NCBI GenBank assembly: GCA_035296625.1
Contig: DATHAO010000059.1
Span: forward strand, 62,001 to 126,000
Direction: 5' to 3'
DNA from: DATCLS01 sp035296625
GTDB lineage: Bacteria; Actinomycetota; Acidimicrobiia; Acidimicrobiales; VFJN01
Length of the DNA: 64,000 bases
The translations under genes and the position numbers were made by a program. The notes beneath the pieces are model-generated. The model was given only the letters and a program-made list of their open reading frames with translations, did not search any database and had not been told where the DNA came from. Numbering within the stretch: the stretch's first letter is position 1; every line of letters starts with the position of its first letter. Positions 8,696 to 17,175 of this stretch are shown here, one piece after another.

Positions 8696-9556
8696 TCAGG
8701 CCAGGCGGCGGGTGCGGGCCTCGGTGAGGAGCGCGCCGGGGAGGGTGGGGGTGACGAGGAGGCGGTCGGTGGTGACCGCCTCGATCTTCCCCCGGCCCCG
8801 GCGGACGAGCACGGGCGCGGGGTCGGTCAGGCGCAGCTCGAGCGCCAGCCCGAACGCCCCGCGGGTGAGGTCGACCGCCTCGGTGTCGGCCGGCGCCGGC
8901 CCCAGGGAGCGCAGCGTGGCCCGCGGCACGAGCACCGACTCTGCCAGTGCCAGCGGGTCGTGCACGACGAGGCCGGCCGGCACGAAGACGATCCAGCGCC
9001 GGGCCAGGCCGTGCAACACCCGCACGCCCCACCAGACGGCGATCGCGCCGACGGCGAGGGCGACGGCCCCGGTGATCCACTGGCGGGCGGCGAGCAGCAG
9101 CGGACCGGTCACCAGGCCGGCCACGACGACGAGCCACACGAGCTCCACGGGGCCGGCGAGCAACGGCCCCGGCGCCCGCAGCGGGAGGCGCGCCTCGTCG
9201 CCGTATGAGGAGCCGTCGGCGAACACACGTCCGGTGACCGGCCACAGGGCGGCCAGGGCGGCGACCACGGCGGCCGCGAGGCCCGCCACGTCGACCGCCT
9301 CGACCCCGCCCGCCACGGCGCCCGCCAGCGCGGCGGCGACGGCGGCGGGCGCGGCGATGCGCAGCGCCGTGAGGGTGACCGTGGCCGGGACCAGCGTGGC
9401 CACCAGGATGACCGCCCACCCGGCCCACAGCCCGGCGCTCGCCACGACCTGGACGGGACGGCTCGCACCGGCCAGCGCGTCGCCGAGCGCCGGCCCGCAC
9501 GCGACGGGCAGGACGAGCCAGGTCAGGCGGGCGGGCCACGGTCCGAGGCGTTCCAT
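8696..9556 (-). CDS. Conserved hypothetical multi-pass membrane protein
   Basis: A 286-residue leftward gene that I cannot assign to a named family. It has about seven hydrophobic segments between residues 10 and 195. A soluble C-terminal third follows, RRWIVFVPAGLVVHDPLALAESVLVPRATL, which reads like a PH-like or small beta domain. It converges on the TetR gene (53 bp gap) and is divergent from the MetE-like gene. No signal sequence or catalytic motif is visible. The length, codon bias and coherent hydrophobic pattern support real coding. Confidence 0.75.
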   Translation of the reverse strand: MERLGPWPARLTWLVLPVACGPALGDALAGASRPVQVVASAGLWAGWAVILVATLVPATVTLTALRIAAPAAVAAALAGAVAGGVEAVDVAGLAAAVVAALAALWPVTGRVFADGSSYGDEARLPLRAPGPLLAGPVELVWLVVVAGLVTGPLLLAARQWITGAVALAVGAIAVWWGVRVLHGLARRWIVFVPAGLVVHDPLALAESVLVPRATLRSLGPAPADTEAVDLTRGAFGLALELRLTDPAPVLVRRGRGKIEAVTTDRLLVTPTLPGALLTEARTRRLA

Positions 9557-9666
9557 TGGGGGGTGGAGATTTGCCGATGGGGCCCGCCGGTGGCTATTCC
9601 AGGCGTCGGTATCGACCGGGGTGGAGGTGCCTTGACCGAGAGCTCACGACGGCGGCGAGCGGGACG

Positions 9667-10677
9667 ATGAGGTCCGTGGCGCTCCCCGTGGGCATCGCCA
9701 CGGGCATCGGGAGCCTGCCCCACGACGACGTGGAGGAGGCGGTCCGATTCGCCCTCGAGCGCCAGCCGCGCCTGCCGGCCGCGCCGTCGCTGCCGCGCCG
9801 CGCCGGCGTCGAGGGCATGATCGCCCAGGCGGCGTGGGGCATCACCGGCGTCAGCGTGCTGCCCGACGGGTCGCTGCTGGTCGACGAGGGCGCCGTCGAT
9901 CCCCTCGAGCCGCTCACCGACCTCGGCGTGGGCGGCGAGCCGTTCGTGGGGCTGCGGGCGTTCCTGGCCGCCGTGGCCGGGCGCCGTGCGCCGTTCAAGG
10001 CCCAGATCACCGGTCCGGCCACGCTCGGCATAGCCCTGCACGCGGTGGGCGTCCCAGCCCCCAAGGCGTTCGCGGTGGCGGGCAACGCCGTGAAGGCCCG
10101 GGTACGCGAGGTGCTGGCCGTGGTGCGCGAGGCGGCGCCCGACGCGCCGCTCGTGATGTTCCTCGACGAGCCGGGCCTCACCGCCGCGCTCGATCCCGAC
10201 TTCCCGTTCCGCCTCGACGACACGCTCGACCTGGTGTCGGCCGCGCTGGCCATCATCGAGGGCGGCGACGCCGTGGCCGGGCTGCACTGCTGCGGCCGGG
10301 CCGACTGGCAGGCCGTGCTGCAGGCCGGTCCCCAGATCGTTTCCGTGCCGGTCGGTGCCGGCGTGGTGGAGCACCCGGGCGCGTTCGTGAACTACCTGGA
10401 GGCCGGCGGCTGGGTGGCGTGGGGCGCCGTGCCCACCGATCGGCCGCTCGGCGAGTCGGCCGACCTGCTGTGGCGCCGGATGATGGCCGAGTGGGACGTG
10501 CTGGTCGATAGCGGGTGCGACCCGGCGCTCCTCGTCGAGCAGGCGATGGTCACCCCGGCGTGTGGCCTGGCGACGCTCACGCTGCCCTACGCCCGCCGCA
10601 TCGTGGACCTCACGGCCGACCTGGCCCGGCGCCTGGAGCTGCAGGCGCTCGAGATGGGCGTCAACCTGGGCGCCTGA
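9667..10677 (+). CDS. MetE-like / vitamin-B12-independent methionine synthase family protein
   Basis: A 336-residue protein with the barrel of the UROD/MetE C-terminal superfamily. It opens with VGIATGIGSLPHDD, typical of a short actinobacterial family found next to ligA. Candidate zinc ligands are LHCCGRAD at ~residue 205 and TPACGLATL at ~297. It has about the length of one catalytic domain, unlike full MetE at about 750 residues, so it may be a core-type methyltransferase using an unknown methyl donor rather than a true methionine synthase. ATG 9667 is the first start giving the family N-terminus. The gene lies 54 bp upstream of ligA, as its homologue does in mycobacteria. Confidence 0.8.
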   Translation: MRSVALPVGIATGIGSLPHDDVEEAVRFALERQPRLPAAPSLPRRAGVEGMIAQAAWGITGVSVLPDGSLLVDEGAVDPLEPLTDLGVGGEPFVGLRAFLAAVAGRRAPFKAQITGPATLGIALHAVGVPAPKAFAVAGNAVKARVREVLAVVREAAPDAPLVMFLDEPGLTAALDPDFPFRLDDTLDLVSAALAIIEGGDAVAGLHCCGRADWQAVLQAGPQIVSVPVGAGVVEHPGAFVNYLEAGGWVAWGAVPTDRPLGESADLLWRRMMAEWDVLVDSGCDPALLVEQAMVTPACGLATLTLPYARRIVDLTADLARRLELQALEMGVNLGA

Positions 10678-10731
10678 GGTCTGGAGGCGTCGCGCCTCGG
10701 GCGTCACAGGGCATCGGTACAGTCCCCGGTC

Positions 10732-12984
10732 ATGGCCGACCGGGAGATCGAGCAGCGCGCCGCAGCGTTGCGTGCCGAGATCGCCGAGCACAACCGGCGC
10801 TACTACGAGCTCGACGAACCCTCGGTGTCCGACGCCGAGTACGACGAGCTGGTCCGCGAGCTGCGCGCGCTCGAGGAGGAGTACCCCGAGCTCATCACGC
10901 CCGACTCGCCCACCCAGCAGGTGAGCGGCCGGGCGGTCACGACCGTGTTCTCGCCTGTGGTGCACAGCGTGCCGATGACGAGCCTCGACAACGCGTTCGA
11001 CGAGGCCGAGCTGCGGGGCTGGGTCGAGCGCATCCACCGGCGGCTGGCCGGCAAGGCGGCCGCCGCCGAGGCCCGGGCGCTGGTCGAGGCGCAGGCGGCG
11101 GATCCGGCCGACGCGAGGGACGTGGCCGACGCCGACGGGGACGCCGCCGCCGAGGCCGCCGAGCCCGCCGTCGCCACCCCGGCGCGCGACGACCCGGGGG
11201 TGGGCTACGTCTGCGAGTTGAAGATCGACGGTCTCGCCATCTCGATCCGCTACGAGGGCGGTCGCTACGTGCGGGCCGCGACCCGGGGCGACGGTCGGAC
11301 GGGCGAGGACGTCACCGAGAACGTCCGCACGCTCGCCCAGGTGCCCGACCGGCTGACCGGCGACGATGTGCCCGACGTGCTCGAGGTGCGCGGCGAGGTC
11401 TACATGGCGCACTCGGCCTTCGCCGCCCTCAACGAGCGCCAGGTCGAGGCGGGTCTGCGCCCGTTCGTGAACCCGCGGAACGCCGCGGCCGGCGCCCTAC
11501 GCCAGAAGGACCCGACCGTCACCGCCACCCGCGAGCTGGGGCTCTGGACCTACCAGCTCGGCGCGACCGAGGGCGGCCCGGCCTTCACGACCCACGCCGA
11601 GACCCTCGCCTACCTGGCGGGGCTCGGCTTCCCGGTGAATCCCGAGATCCGCACGGTCGCCGGGCCCGACGACGTGGTCGACTACTGCGTCCACTGGCAG
11701 AAGCATCGCCACGACCTCGACTACGAGATCGACGGCGTGGTCGTGAAGGTCGACGACCTGGCCCGCCGCCGGCTGCTCGGCTTCACCTCGAAGGCGCCCC
11801 GGTGGGCGATCGCCTACAAGTTCCCGCCCGAGGAGCGCACGACCAAGCTCAACGACATCATGGTCTCGATCGGGCGCACGGGTCGGGCCACGCCCTACGC
11901 CGTGCTGGAGCCGGTCTTCGTGGGTGGGGTCACGGTCAGCCAGGCCACGCTCCACAACGAGGACCAGGTGGCCGCGAAGGACGTGCGCAAGGGCGACACG
12001 GTGATCGTCCGCCGGGCCGGCGACGTGATCCCCGAGGTCCTCGGCCCCGTGCTCGCCGATCGGCCTCCGGGGCGTCGCAAGTGGGTGTTCCCGACGACCT
12101 GCCCGTGCCCGGTGGGCAGCCAGCTCGTGCGGCCCGAGGGCGAGGCCGAGCACCGCTGCATCCACCCCGAGTGCCCGATCCAGCGCCAGGGGGCCATCGA
12201 GCACTTCGCCAGCCGCGGCGCCATGGACATCGACGCACTCGGCGAGAAGCGCATCGCCCAGCTGATCGCCGCCGACATGGTCCGCTCGGTGCCCGACCTC
12301 TACGAGCTCGACTGGGACCGGGTGGCAGCGCTCGACCGCATGGGCGCCCTGTCGGCGTCGAACCTGCGAGCCGCCATCGAGGGCTCGCGCCAGCGCCCGC
12401 TCGCCCGCCTGCTCGTGGGCCTCAACATCCGCCACCTGGGCCCGGCCGGGGCCGAGGCGCTGGCGCGCGGGTTCGGCGACCTTGACCGCATCCGGGCGGC
12501 CTCCACCGAGGCGCTGGCCGCCGTCGAGGGCGTGGGCCCGGTCATCGCCGAGGCGGTGACGACCTGGCTGTCCGAGCCGGCGAACCGCGAGCTGCTCGAC
12601 CGCCTCGTGGCGGCCGGGCTCAACACCCGGGGTCCCGAGGACGGTGACGGCCGTCGCTCCACCACCCTGGCCGGGCTCAGCATCGTCGTGACCGGCACGC
12701 TCGAGGGCTACAGCCGCGACGAGGCGGCGGCCGCCATCAAGTCGCGGGGCGGCAAGTCGCCCGGCAGCGTGTCGGCCAAGACAACGGCGGTCGTGGTGGG
12801 CGAGGGCCCCGGGGCGTCCAAGCTCACGAAGGCCGAAGAGCTCGGCGTGCCGATCCTCGACGAGGCCGGCTTCGAGCACGTGCTCGAGACCGGCGAGCTG
12901 CCTACGGGGTCGGTGCCCGAGCCGGCGGGCGGCGAGGCTGCGGGCGGTCAGCCAGCGGCGGCCGACGCCGCCGGCGCGCCCTAG
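10732..12984 (+). CDS. ligA: NAD-dependent DNA ligase LigA
   Basis: A 750-residue enzyme that seals nicks in DNA using NAD+. Visible domains are domain Ia (residues ~5-75, EHNRRYYELDEPSVSDAEYD), the adenylation domain with KIDG lysine K164, the OB fold (~350-440), a four-Cys zinc site (~458-483), HhH repeats and a C-terminal BRCT domain (~644-724). A low-complexity Ala/Asp/Glu-rich insert of ~45 residues lies just before the KIDG motif and pushes the lysine from the usual ~115 to 164. The zinc site reads TTCPCPVGS rather than the usual CPxCG spacing. A TACAGT box lies 8 nt before the ATG. The 3' end overlaps the convergent next gene by 4 bp. Confidence 0.96.
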   Translation: MADREIEQRAAALRAEIAEHNRRYYELDEPSVSDAEYDELVRELRALEEEYPELITPDSPTQQVSGRAVTTVFSPVVHSVPMTSLDNAFDEAELRGWVERIHRRLAGKAAAAEARALVEAQAADPADARDVADADGDAAAEAAEPAVATPARDDPGVGYVCELKIDGLAISIRYEGGRYVRAATRGDGRTGEDVTENVRTLAQVPDRLTGDDVPDVLEVRGEVYMAHSAFAALNERQVEAGLRPFVNPRNAAAGALRQKDPTVTATRELGLWTYQLGATEGGPAFTTHAETLAYLAGLGFPVNPEIRTVAGPDDVVDYCVHWQKHRHDLDYEIDGVVVKVDDLARRRLLGFTSKAPRWAIAYKFPPEERTTKLNDIMVSIGRTGRATPYAVLEPVFVGGVTVSQATLHNEDQVAAKDVRKGDTVIVRRAGDVIPEVLGPVLADRPPGRRKWVFPTTCPCPVGSQLVRPEGEAEHRCIHPECPIQRQGAIEHFASRGAMDIDALGEKRIAQLIAADMVRSVPDLYELDWDRVAALDRMGALSASNLRAAIEGSRQRPLARLLVGLNIRHLGPAGAEALARGFGDLDRIRAASTEALAAVEGVGPVIAEAVTTWLSEPANRELLDRLVAAGLNTRGPEDGDGRRSTTLAGLSIVVTGTLEGYSRDEAAAAIKSRGGKSPGSVSAKTTAVVVGEGPGASKLTKAEELGVPILDEAGFEHVLETGELPTGSVPEPAGGEAAGGQPAAADAAGAP

Positions 12985-13418
12985 ATTGCCTCGAACGACC
13001 AGGTCACGTTCGTGGCCGCCTCCCGGCCCTCCTCGAGCGGCCAGACGGTGGCGACGATGGTGTTCTGCCCCGTCCGCAGCTCCTCGACGGCACGGCCGTC
13101 GCCCGGCGTGAACTGCACGAGCCCCAGTTCCTGGGTGACCTGCAACTCGTCCGGCGGGATCTCGACGCCGTTCACGCTCAGCGTGCCGGTCCAGCTGGCG
13201 ATCAGGTCGATGCCCACGGTCTCCTGCTGGGGCACCTGGCTGTTGCGCGCCGGCAGCAGCGCCTCGACGTACTCGTCGGCCCCACCCGAAGACAGGATCG
13301 GGTCGTCGTCGTTGCGGTCGAGCGCGAGGAAGGCGGCGGCGAACGCGGCGATGGCGGCGGTCAGCACGAGCGCGGCGATCACCTTGAAACGGGTCGTGTA
13401 CAGGGGCGGGGCAGACAT
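12981..13418 (-). CDS. Hypothetical single-pass membrane protein
   Basis: A 145-residue leftward gene. Residues ~10-32 form one transmembrane helix (FKVIAALVLTAAIAAFAAAF), followed by an Asp-rich hinge and a ~110-residue extracytoplasmic domain with beta-sandwich-like alternation. The family is not recognised. It overlaps the end of ligA by 4 bp tail-to-tail and lies 57 bp downstream of the FHA gene in the same direction, so it may be co-transcribed with it. A role at the cell surface is an inference from topology. Confidence 0.7.
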   Translation of the reverse strand: MSAPPLYTTRFKVIAALVLTAAIAAFAAAFLALDRNDDDPILSSGGADEYVEALLPARNSQVPQQETVGIDLIASWTGTLSVNGVEIPPDELQVTQELGLVQFTPGDGRAVEELRTGQNTIVATVWPLEEGREAATNVTWSFEAI

Positions 13419-13475
13419 GGCCGGCCCATCGTGGCATGCCCCCTCGCCGGCACCCCAGGCGGCGCCGCCCCGCGG

Positions 13476-14273
13476 TTACCGGCGCTCGACGCGCCAGGTG
13501 ACCGAGCCGATGCGCAGCTCGTCGCCTGCGTCGAGCACGGCCGGCGATGCCAGCCGGACGCCGCCGAGGTGCGTGCCGTTCGTCGAGCCCAGGTCCGTGA
13601 TCTGCCAGCGCCCGTGGGGCAGCCGCTGGAGCCGGGCGTGACGCGACGACACGGTTGCGTCCGACAACGCCACGTCGACGCTGCGCGACCGGCCCACGAT
13701 CAGCTCGGTGCCGGTGAGCCGGATCGGGCGCTCGGTGGTCCCCGGGTCGGTCGGCACGAGCTCCCACCCGCCTGCGGCCACGGTCGGTTCGGCGGACTCG
13801 GCCACGGTGGCGCCCTCGGCGTCCCACGGGCCCACGACCTCGGTCGGCGACTCGAACCGGGCGGACACGAGCGGCCTGCTGCGCGGCCGCGCGTCGTCCT
13901 CGACGATGGTGACGGTCGGCGGGCGCCGGACCGTCCCGCCCCGGGCGAGCACCTGCTCCGCCACCGCCCCGGCCAGCTCGCCGGCGAACCAGTCGCCGAG
14001 CCCGCCCAGGCCCTCGAGGTCGTCGGGGGACAGGCGGACCTCGAACGACGACGGGGCCATGATCCCGCCGTTGACGCCGACCGCGACCCGCCCCATCGCC
14101 TCGCGCAGGATGCGCCGCTGGAGGCGCTCGGGCGGAAGCGGGCGGGGCGCGGCGACCGCCAAGCGCTCGAAGAGGGGGTCGACCGGGCGCCACAGGGGCC
14201 ACGAGAGGGCGTAGCCGCCGCCGAGCACCGCCAGGACGGCGATCACCACGACGGTCACGAGCGCCACGACCAT
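13476..14273 (-). CDS. FHA-domain protein with DUF3662-like region (FhaA-like), membrane anchored
   Basis: A 265-residue protein. Residues ~3-25 are a transmembrane helix. Residues ~30-120 resemble the DUF3662 domain of FhaA (FEVRLSPDDLEGL). The C-terminal ~80 residues are an FHA domain with the phosphothreonine-binding signatures LIVGRSRSVDVAL, SSRHARL and DLGSTNGT. FHA domains read threonine phosphorylation, and this gene is divergent from a PASTA Ser/Thr kinase 122 bp away, the likely partner in cell-wall signalling. Mycobacterial FhaA has no N-terminal helix, so the anchor is a variation. TAAGGT on the minus strand at 14282-14287 is a candidate -10, 8 nt from the ATG. Confidence 0.88.
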   Translation of the reverse strand: MVVALVTVVVIAVLAVLGGGYALSWPLWRPVDPLFERLAVAAPRPLPPERLQRRILREAMGRVAVGVNGGIMAPSSFEVRLSPDDLEGLGGLGDWFAGELAGAVAEQVLARGGTVRRPPTVTIVEDDARPRSRPLVSARFESPTEVVGPWDAEGATVAESAEPTVAAGGWELVPTDPGTTERPIRLTGTELIVGRSRSVDVALSDATVSSRHARLQRLPHGRWQITDLGSTNGTHLGGVRLASPAVLDAGDELRIGSVTWRVERR

Positions 14274-14383
14274 GGCCGGCCACCTTACGGGCCGCGGCCC
14301 GCCCGGCCGGCGACGGCGTGACGGGCACCGCCGGGGGCCGCTCGGCGGGGGGGGCCGCTGGCGCCGGCCGCGGGCCGAGGAAG

Positions 14384-14389
14384 TACCCT
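14384..14389 (+). promoter_or_regulatory. -10 box of a probable leaderless transcript (PASTA kinase)
   Basis: TACCCT ends 6 nt before GTG 14396. This spacing favours that GTG over the in-frame ATG at 14411 and suggests that the kinase mRNA begins at its start codon. Confidence 0.5.
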
Positions 14390-14395
14390 CGTGAC

Positions 14396-16831
14396 GTGGC
14401 CTTGTCCCGCATGACCGATCAGATCGGTCGTGTGCTTGGTGGGCGCTACAGGCTTCTCGGTCCCGTCGGTGCGGGCGCGTCGGCTCAGGTGTACCTGGCC
14501 GACGACGTGCGTCTGCGCCGCCGGGTGGCGGTGAAGGTCCTGCACGCCGGCCTCGCGGACGACGAGTCGTTCCTCCGCCGCTTTCGGGCGGAGGCGCAGG
14601 CCGCCGCGGCCCTGAATCACCCCCACATCGTGGCGGTCTACGACTGGAACGGCGACGAGGGCACGCCGTTCCTCGTGACCGAGCACCTGAGCGGCGGCAG
14701 CCTCCGCACGCTCCTCGACGCCGGCCACCGGCTGACGCCCTCGCAGGCCCTCGTCGTCGGCCTCGAGGCGGCGCGAGCGCTCGACCACGCCCACGGCCTG
14801 GGCTTCGTCCACCGCGACATCAAGCCGGCCAACATGCTCTTCGGCGCCGACGCCCGGCTGCGCATCGCCGACTTCGGCCTGGCCCGCGCCATCGCCGAGG
14901 CCCACTGGACCGAACCGCACGGCGCGGTGCTCGGCACGGCTCGCTACGCCTCGCCCGAGCAGGCCCGGGGCGAGTCCGTCGACGGGCGCAGCGATGTCTA
15001 CTCGTTGGCGCTCGTGCTCATCGAGTCCGTGACCGGGCGCGTGCCGTTCTCCGCCGACACGACCATCGGCACGCTGATGGCGCGCCTCGACCAGCCCCTC
15101 CCCGTGCCGCCGGAGATGGGCCCGTTGCGGCCGCTGCTCGAGGCCGCCGGCCACCAGGATCCCCGGCAGCGTCTCGACGCCGCCGGGCTCGGGCGGGCCC
15201 TCATGGTTGCCGCGGAGCACCTGCCCCGGCCCACACCGCTGCCGATCACCGGCGTGTCGGCCTCAGCCGCCCCGGACGAGCGCGACGCGGCCGGCGGGGC
15301 GGGCGAGCCGGTCGCGGCGGGCCACCCGGGCGACCCGGCCGGCGTGGCCGGGCCGGCCGACGTGGCCCGGGCCGGCGACGTGGCCGGGCGGGGCGACGTG
15401 GCGCGGGCGGGCGACGTGGCCGGGCCGGGCGACGTGGCCGGGCCGGGCGAGACGGGCGACCGCGGTGGCCCGGCCGGCGGTCCCAAGACCCGCTCCGGGG
15501 CGGCCGGTGCGGCCAGCCCCGCCGGCGCCGGTGCTCCCGGCCCCCCGGTGCTCGGTGCGGCCGCCCTCAGCGCGCCGGCGGCCGACCTGGGCGCCGGCCC
15601 CGACGTCACGGTCCACGGGCCGGGCGGTGGACCGGGCCACGGGTCCGGCACCAATGGCCACCGACCCACCGGTCCCGCCCCGACAGCCGCCCGGACCGGC
15701 TCGGTGCTCGTCGCCGCGCCGCGGGTCGACGACATCGACCGCACCGACATCGTCCCGCTGCCGCCCGGGTTCGGCACGGGCGCGTACGCCCCGCCGGGCA
15801 CGGGCGCCCTGACCCCCGACAGCGGTCCGTACCCACCGGGCGGAGGTGGGTACCCACTCCCGGGCAGCGGCCCGTTCCCACCGCCCGGCCCGGGCGCCGC
15901 CTACCCACCTTCGGACACCGGCGCCCTGCCGCCCGGCCCCCGCCGCGGTCCGCGCCGCTGGATCGTCACCACGCTCGTGGCCGTGGCCGCGGTCACGATC
16001 GGCGCCGTTGGCGCCATCGTGGTGCAGCGCACGAGCGTGCCGTCCCACGCCGTGCCGAACGGGCTGATCGGCCGGCAGTACAGCGAGATCAACGAGTTGG
16101 TCGGCGACTACGGCTGGCGTATCGACGTCCAGGAGACGCGCCGCGACGGCACCGAGGCGGGGGAGATCCTCGACACCGACCCGGCGCCGGGCGACGACCT
16201 GCGCGAGGGCCACACGCTGACGGTGGTGCGCTCGCTCGGCCCGACGCTCGTCGACGTGCCCCCCGACCTGGTGGGCCTCTCCCAGCAGGACGCCGAGGCC
16301 CGCCTGGCCGCCCCCGGCACGGAGCTCGTGGCCGAGATCAAGCCCGAGGCGAGCGGGGACGTCGACGAGGGCGTGGTGATCCGGGTCGACACCGGTCCTG
16401 CCCAGGTGCCGAAGGGCTCGGCGGTCACCCTGGTGGTGTCGTCGGGCCCGCCGCCCCGCGTCGTGCCCGAGTTCGCGGGCCGCTACTACGACGACGTCGC
16501 GGGTGAACTCGAGGGGATGGGCCTCGTCATCGAGCGCGACACCGACCCCGAGGCCGACGGCGAGCCGGACGAGGTCGTCGACAGCGACCCTGGTCCGGGC
16601 GACGAGGTCGACGAGGGAGACACGGTGACGTTGACGGTGGCCATCGGCGACGTCGTGTCGCTGCCCGACCTGTCGGGGCTGGACCGCCACGAAGCCGAGG
16701 AGGCGCTCGAGGACATCGGGCTGAAGGCCGGCGCGGTGATCGGGCGGGGGTCCGGCACGGTGTTCGCCACGCTTCCGATCGCCGGATCTCAGCTGAGCCC
16801 CGGCAGCGAGGTCCAGCTTCTCATGGGGTGA
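14396..16831 (+). CDS. PASTA-domain serine/threonine protein kinase (PknB type)
   Basis: An 811-residue kinase. The kinase domain is at residues ~15-280, with P-loop VGAGASAQVYLAD, ATP lysine K47 (VAVKVLH), catalytic D141 (HRDIKPAN), DFG D159 and SPEQARG. A ~240-residue Gly/Pro/Ala linker follows, with hexapeptide repeats. One transmembrane helix lies at ~520-540, then four extracellular PASTA domains run to the end (VPEFAGRYYDDV, LPDLSGLDRHEA). PASTA kinases sense muropeptides or lipid II and control growth and division. Here the kinase stands apart from the usual PknA/PBP/RodA/PP2C cluster and has only a divergent FHA gene. Phosphorylation of the FHA partner is inferred. Confidence 0.95.
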   Translation: MALSRMTDQIGRVLGGRYRLLGPVGAGASAQVYLADDVRLRRRVAVKVLHAGLADDESFLRRFRAEAQAAAALNHPHIVAVYDWNGDEGTPFLVTEHLSGGSLRTLLDAGHRLTPSQALVVGLEAARALDHAHGLGFVHRDIKPANMLFGADARLRIADFGLARAIAEAHWTEPHGAVLGTARYASPEQARGESVDGRSDVYSLALVLIESVTGRVPFSADTTIGTLMARLDQPLPVPPEMGPLRPLLEAAGHQDPRQRLDAAGLGRALMVAAEHLPRPTPLPITGVSASAAPDERDAAGGAGEPVAAGHPGDPAGVAGPADVARAGDVAGRGDVARAGDVAGPGDVAGPGETGDRGGPAGGPKTRSGAAGAASPAGAGAPGPPVLGAAALSAPAADLGAGPDVTVHGPGGGPGHGSGTNGHRPTGPAPTAARTGSVLVAAPRVDDIDRTDIVPLPPGFGTGAYAPPGTGALTPDSGPYPPGGGGYPLPGSGPFPPPGPGAAYPPSDTGALPPGPRRGPRRWIVTTLVAVAAVTIGAVGAIVVQRTSVPSHAVPNGLIGRQYSEINELVGDYGWRIDVQETRRDGTEAGEILDTDPAPGDDLREGHTLTVVRSLGPTLVDVPPDLVGLSQQDAEARLAAPGTELVAEIKPEASGDVDEGVVIRVDTGPAQVPKGSAVTLVVSSGPPPRVVPEFAGRYYDDVAGELEGMGLVIERDTDPEADGEPDEVVDSDPGPGDEVDEGDTVTLTVAIGDVVSLPDLSGLDRHEAEEALEDIGLKAGAVIGRGSGTVFATLPIAGSQLSPGSEVQLLMG
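15356..15445 (+). repeat. 18-bp minisatellite in the kinase juxtamembrane linker
   Basis: Five consecutive 18-bp units of the type GGCGACGTGGCCGGGCCG encode GDVAGP-like hexapeptides (ADVARA, GDVAGR, GDVARA, GDVAGP, GDVAGP). The unit length is a multiple of three, so copy number can change without a frameshift. The linker between kinase and membrane could therefore vary in length among strains. Confidence 0.8.
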
Positions 16832-17018
16832 CGCGGCCCCGCGGGCAGCGTTCCCGCCGCAGGGACGACACCTGGAGACTTGACCGCAGGGCCCGCGCGG
16901 GGAACTCTCCCCGTGTGCGTTGCGTCCGGTCGGGCGCGGAAGTTTTCCCTGCCGGTCGAGAATGTGTTTACGGGTGTTTAGGTGGGACCCACAGGGGTTA
17001 CAGGATCGTTTAGACTGT
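16832..17018 (+). promoter_or_regulatory. AT-richer promoter region with a SigB/F-type and a TANNNT-type candidate
   Basis: After the kinase stop the sequence contains the least GC-rich stretch nearby (16940-17020). GTTT at 16976-16979 and GGGTTA at 16995-17000 are separated by 15 nt, matching the SigB/SigF consensus GTTT-N13..17-GGGTAW closely. TAGACT at 17011-17016 is a housekeeping-type -10. Either would start a rightward transcript at or just before the hairpin at 17019. No ORF is supported here. Confidence 0.45.
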
Positions 17019-17111
17019 TTGATGTGCCGGGCCCGCTGGGGCGGTACGCCGGACGCGGTGTTCCCCAGCCGCCGCGATGAGGCTGCCGCCCCAGCCGGCT
17101 CGGCACATCAA
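17019..17111 (+). ncRNA. Putative structured small RNA / large hairpin
   Basis: The 93-nt segment folds into one long hairpin. Bases 17019-17029 pair perfectly with 17101-17111 (11 bp). 17030-17033 pair with 17097-17100 (one G-U), a single C-C mismatch follows, and 17035-17044 pair perfectly with 17086-17095 (10 bp). An apical stem joins 17054-17058 with 17072-17076. No U-tract follows on either strand, so a simple rho-independent terminator is a poor fit. The kinase and SCP2 genes converge here, which leaves a bidirectional terminator as the main alternative. It does not match the SRP RNA tetraloop motif or a tRNA. Confidence 0.45.
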
Positions 17112-17175
17112 CGTCTCGCCCCGGCGTGATCCGCCGTGCCGGCCGGCGCGAGGCCGACCGGCGACGGCGGCCGAT

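Noticed and set aside
11497..14412. 971-codon minus-strand ORF opposite ligA
   Set aside because: It is a shadow frame with Arg/Gly-rich low-complexity translation. LigA and FHA occupy the region with clear family motifs.
17019..17111. SRP RNA, tRNA, tmRNA or 6C RNA
   Set aside because: None of the conserved loops or acceptor motifs is visible. A terminator is possible but lacks a U-tract.
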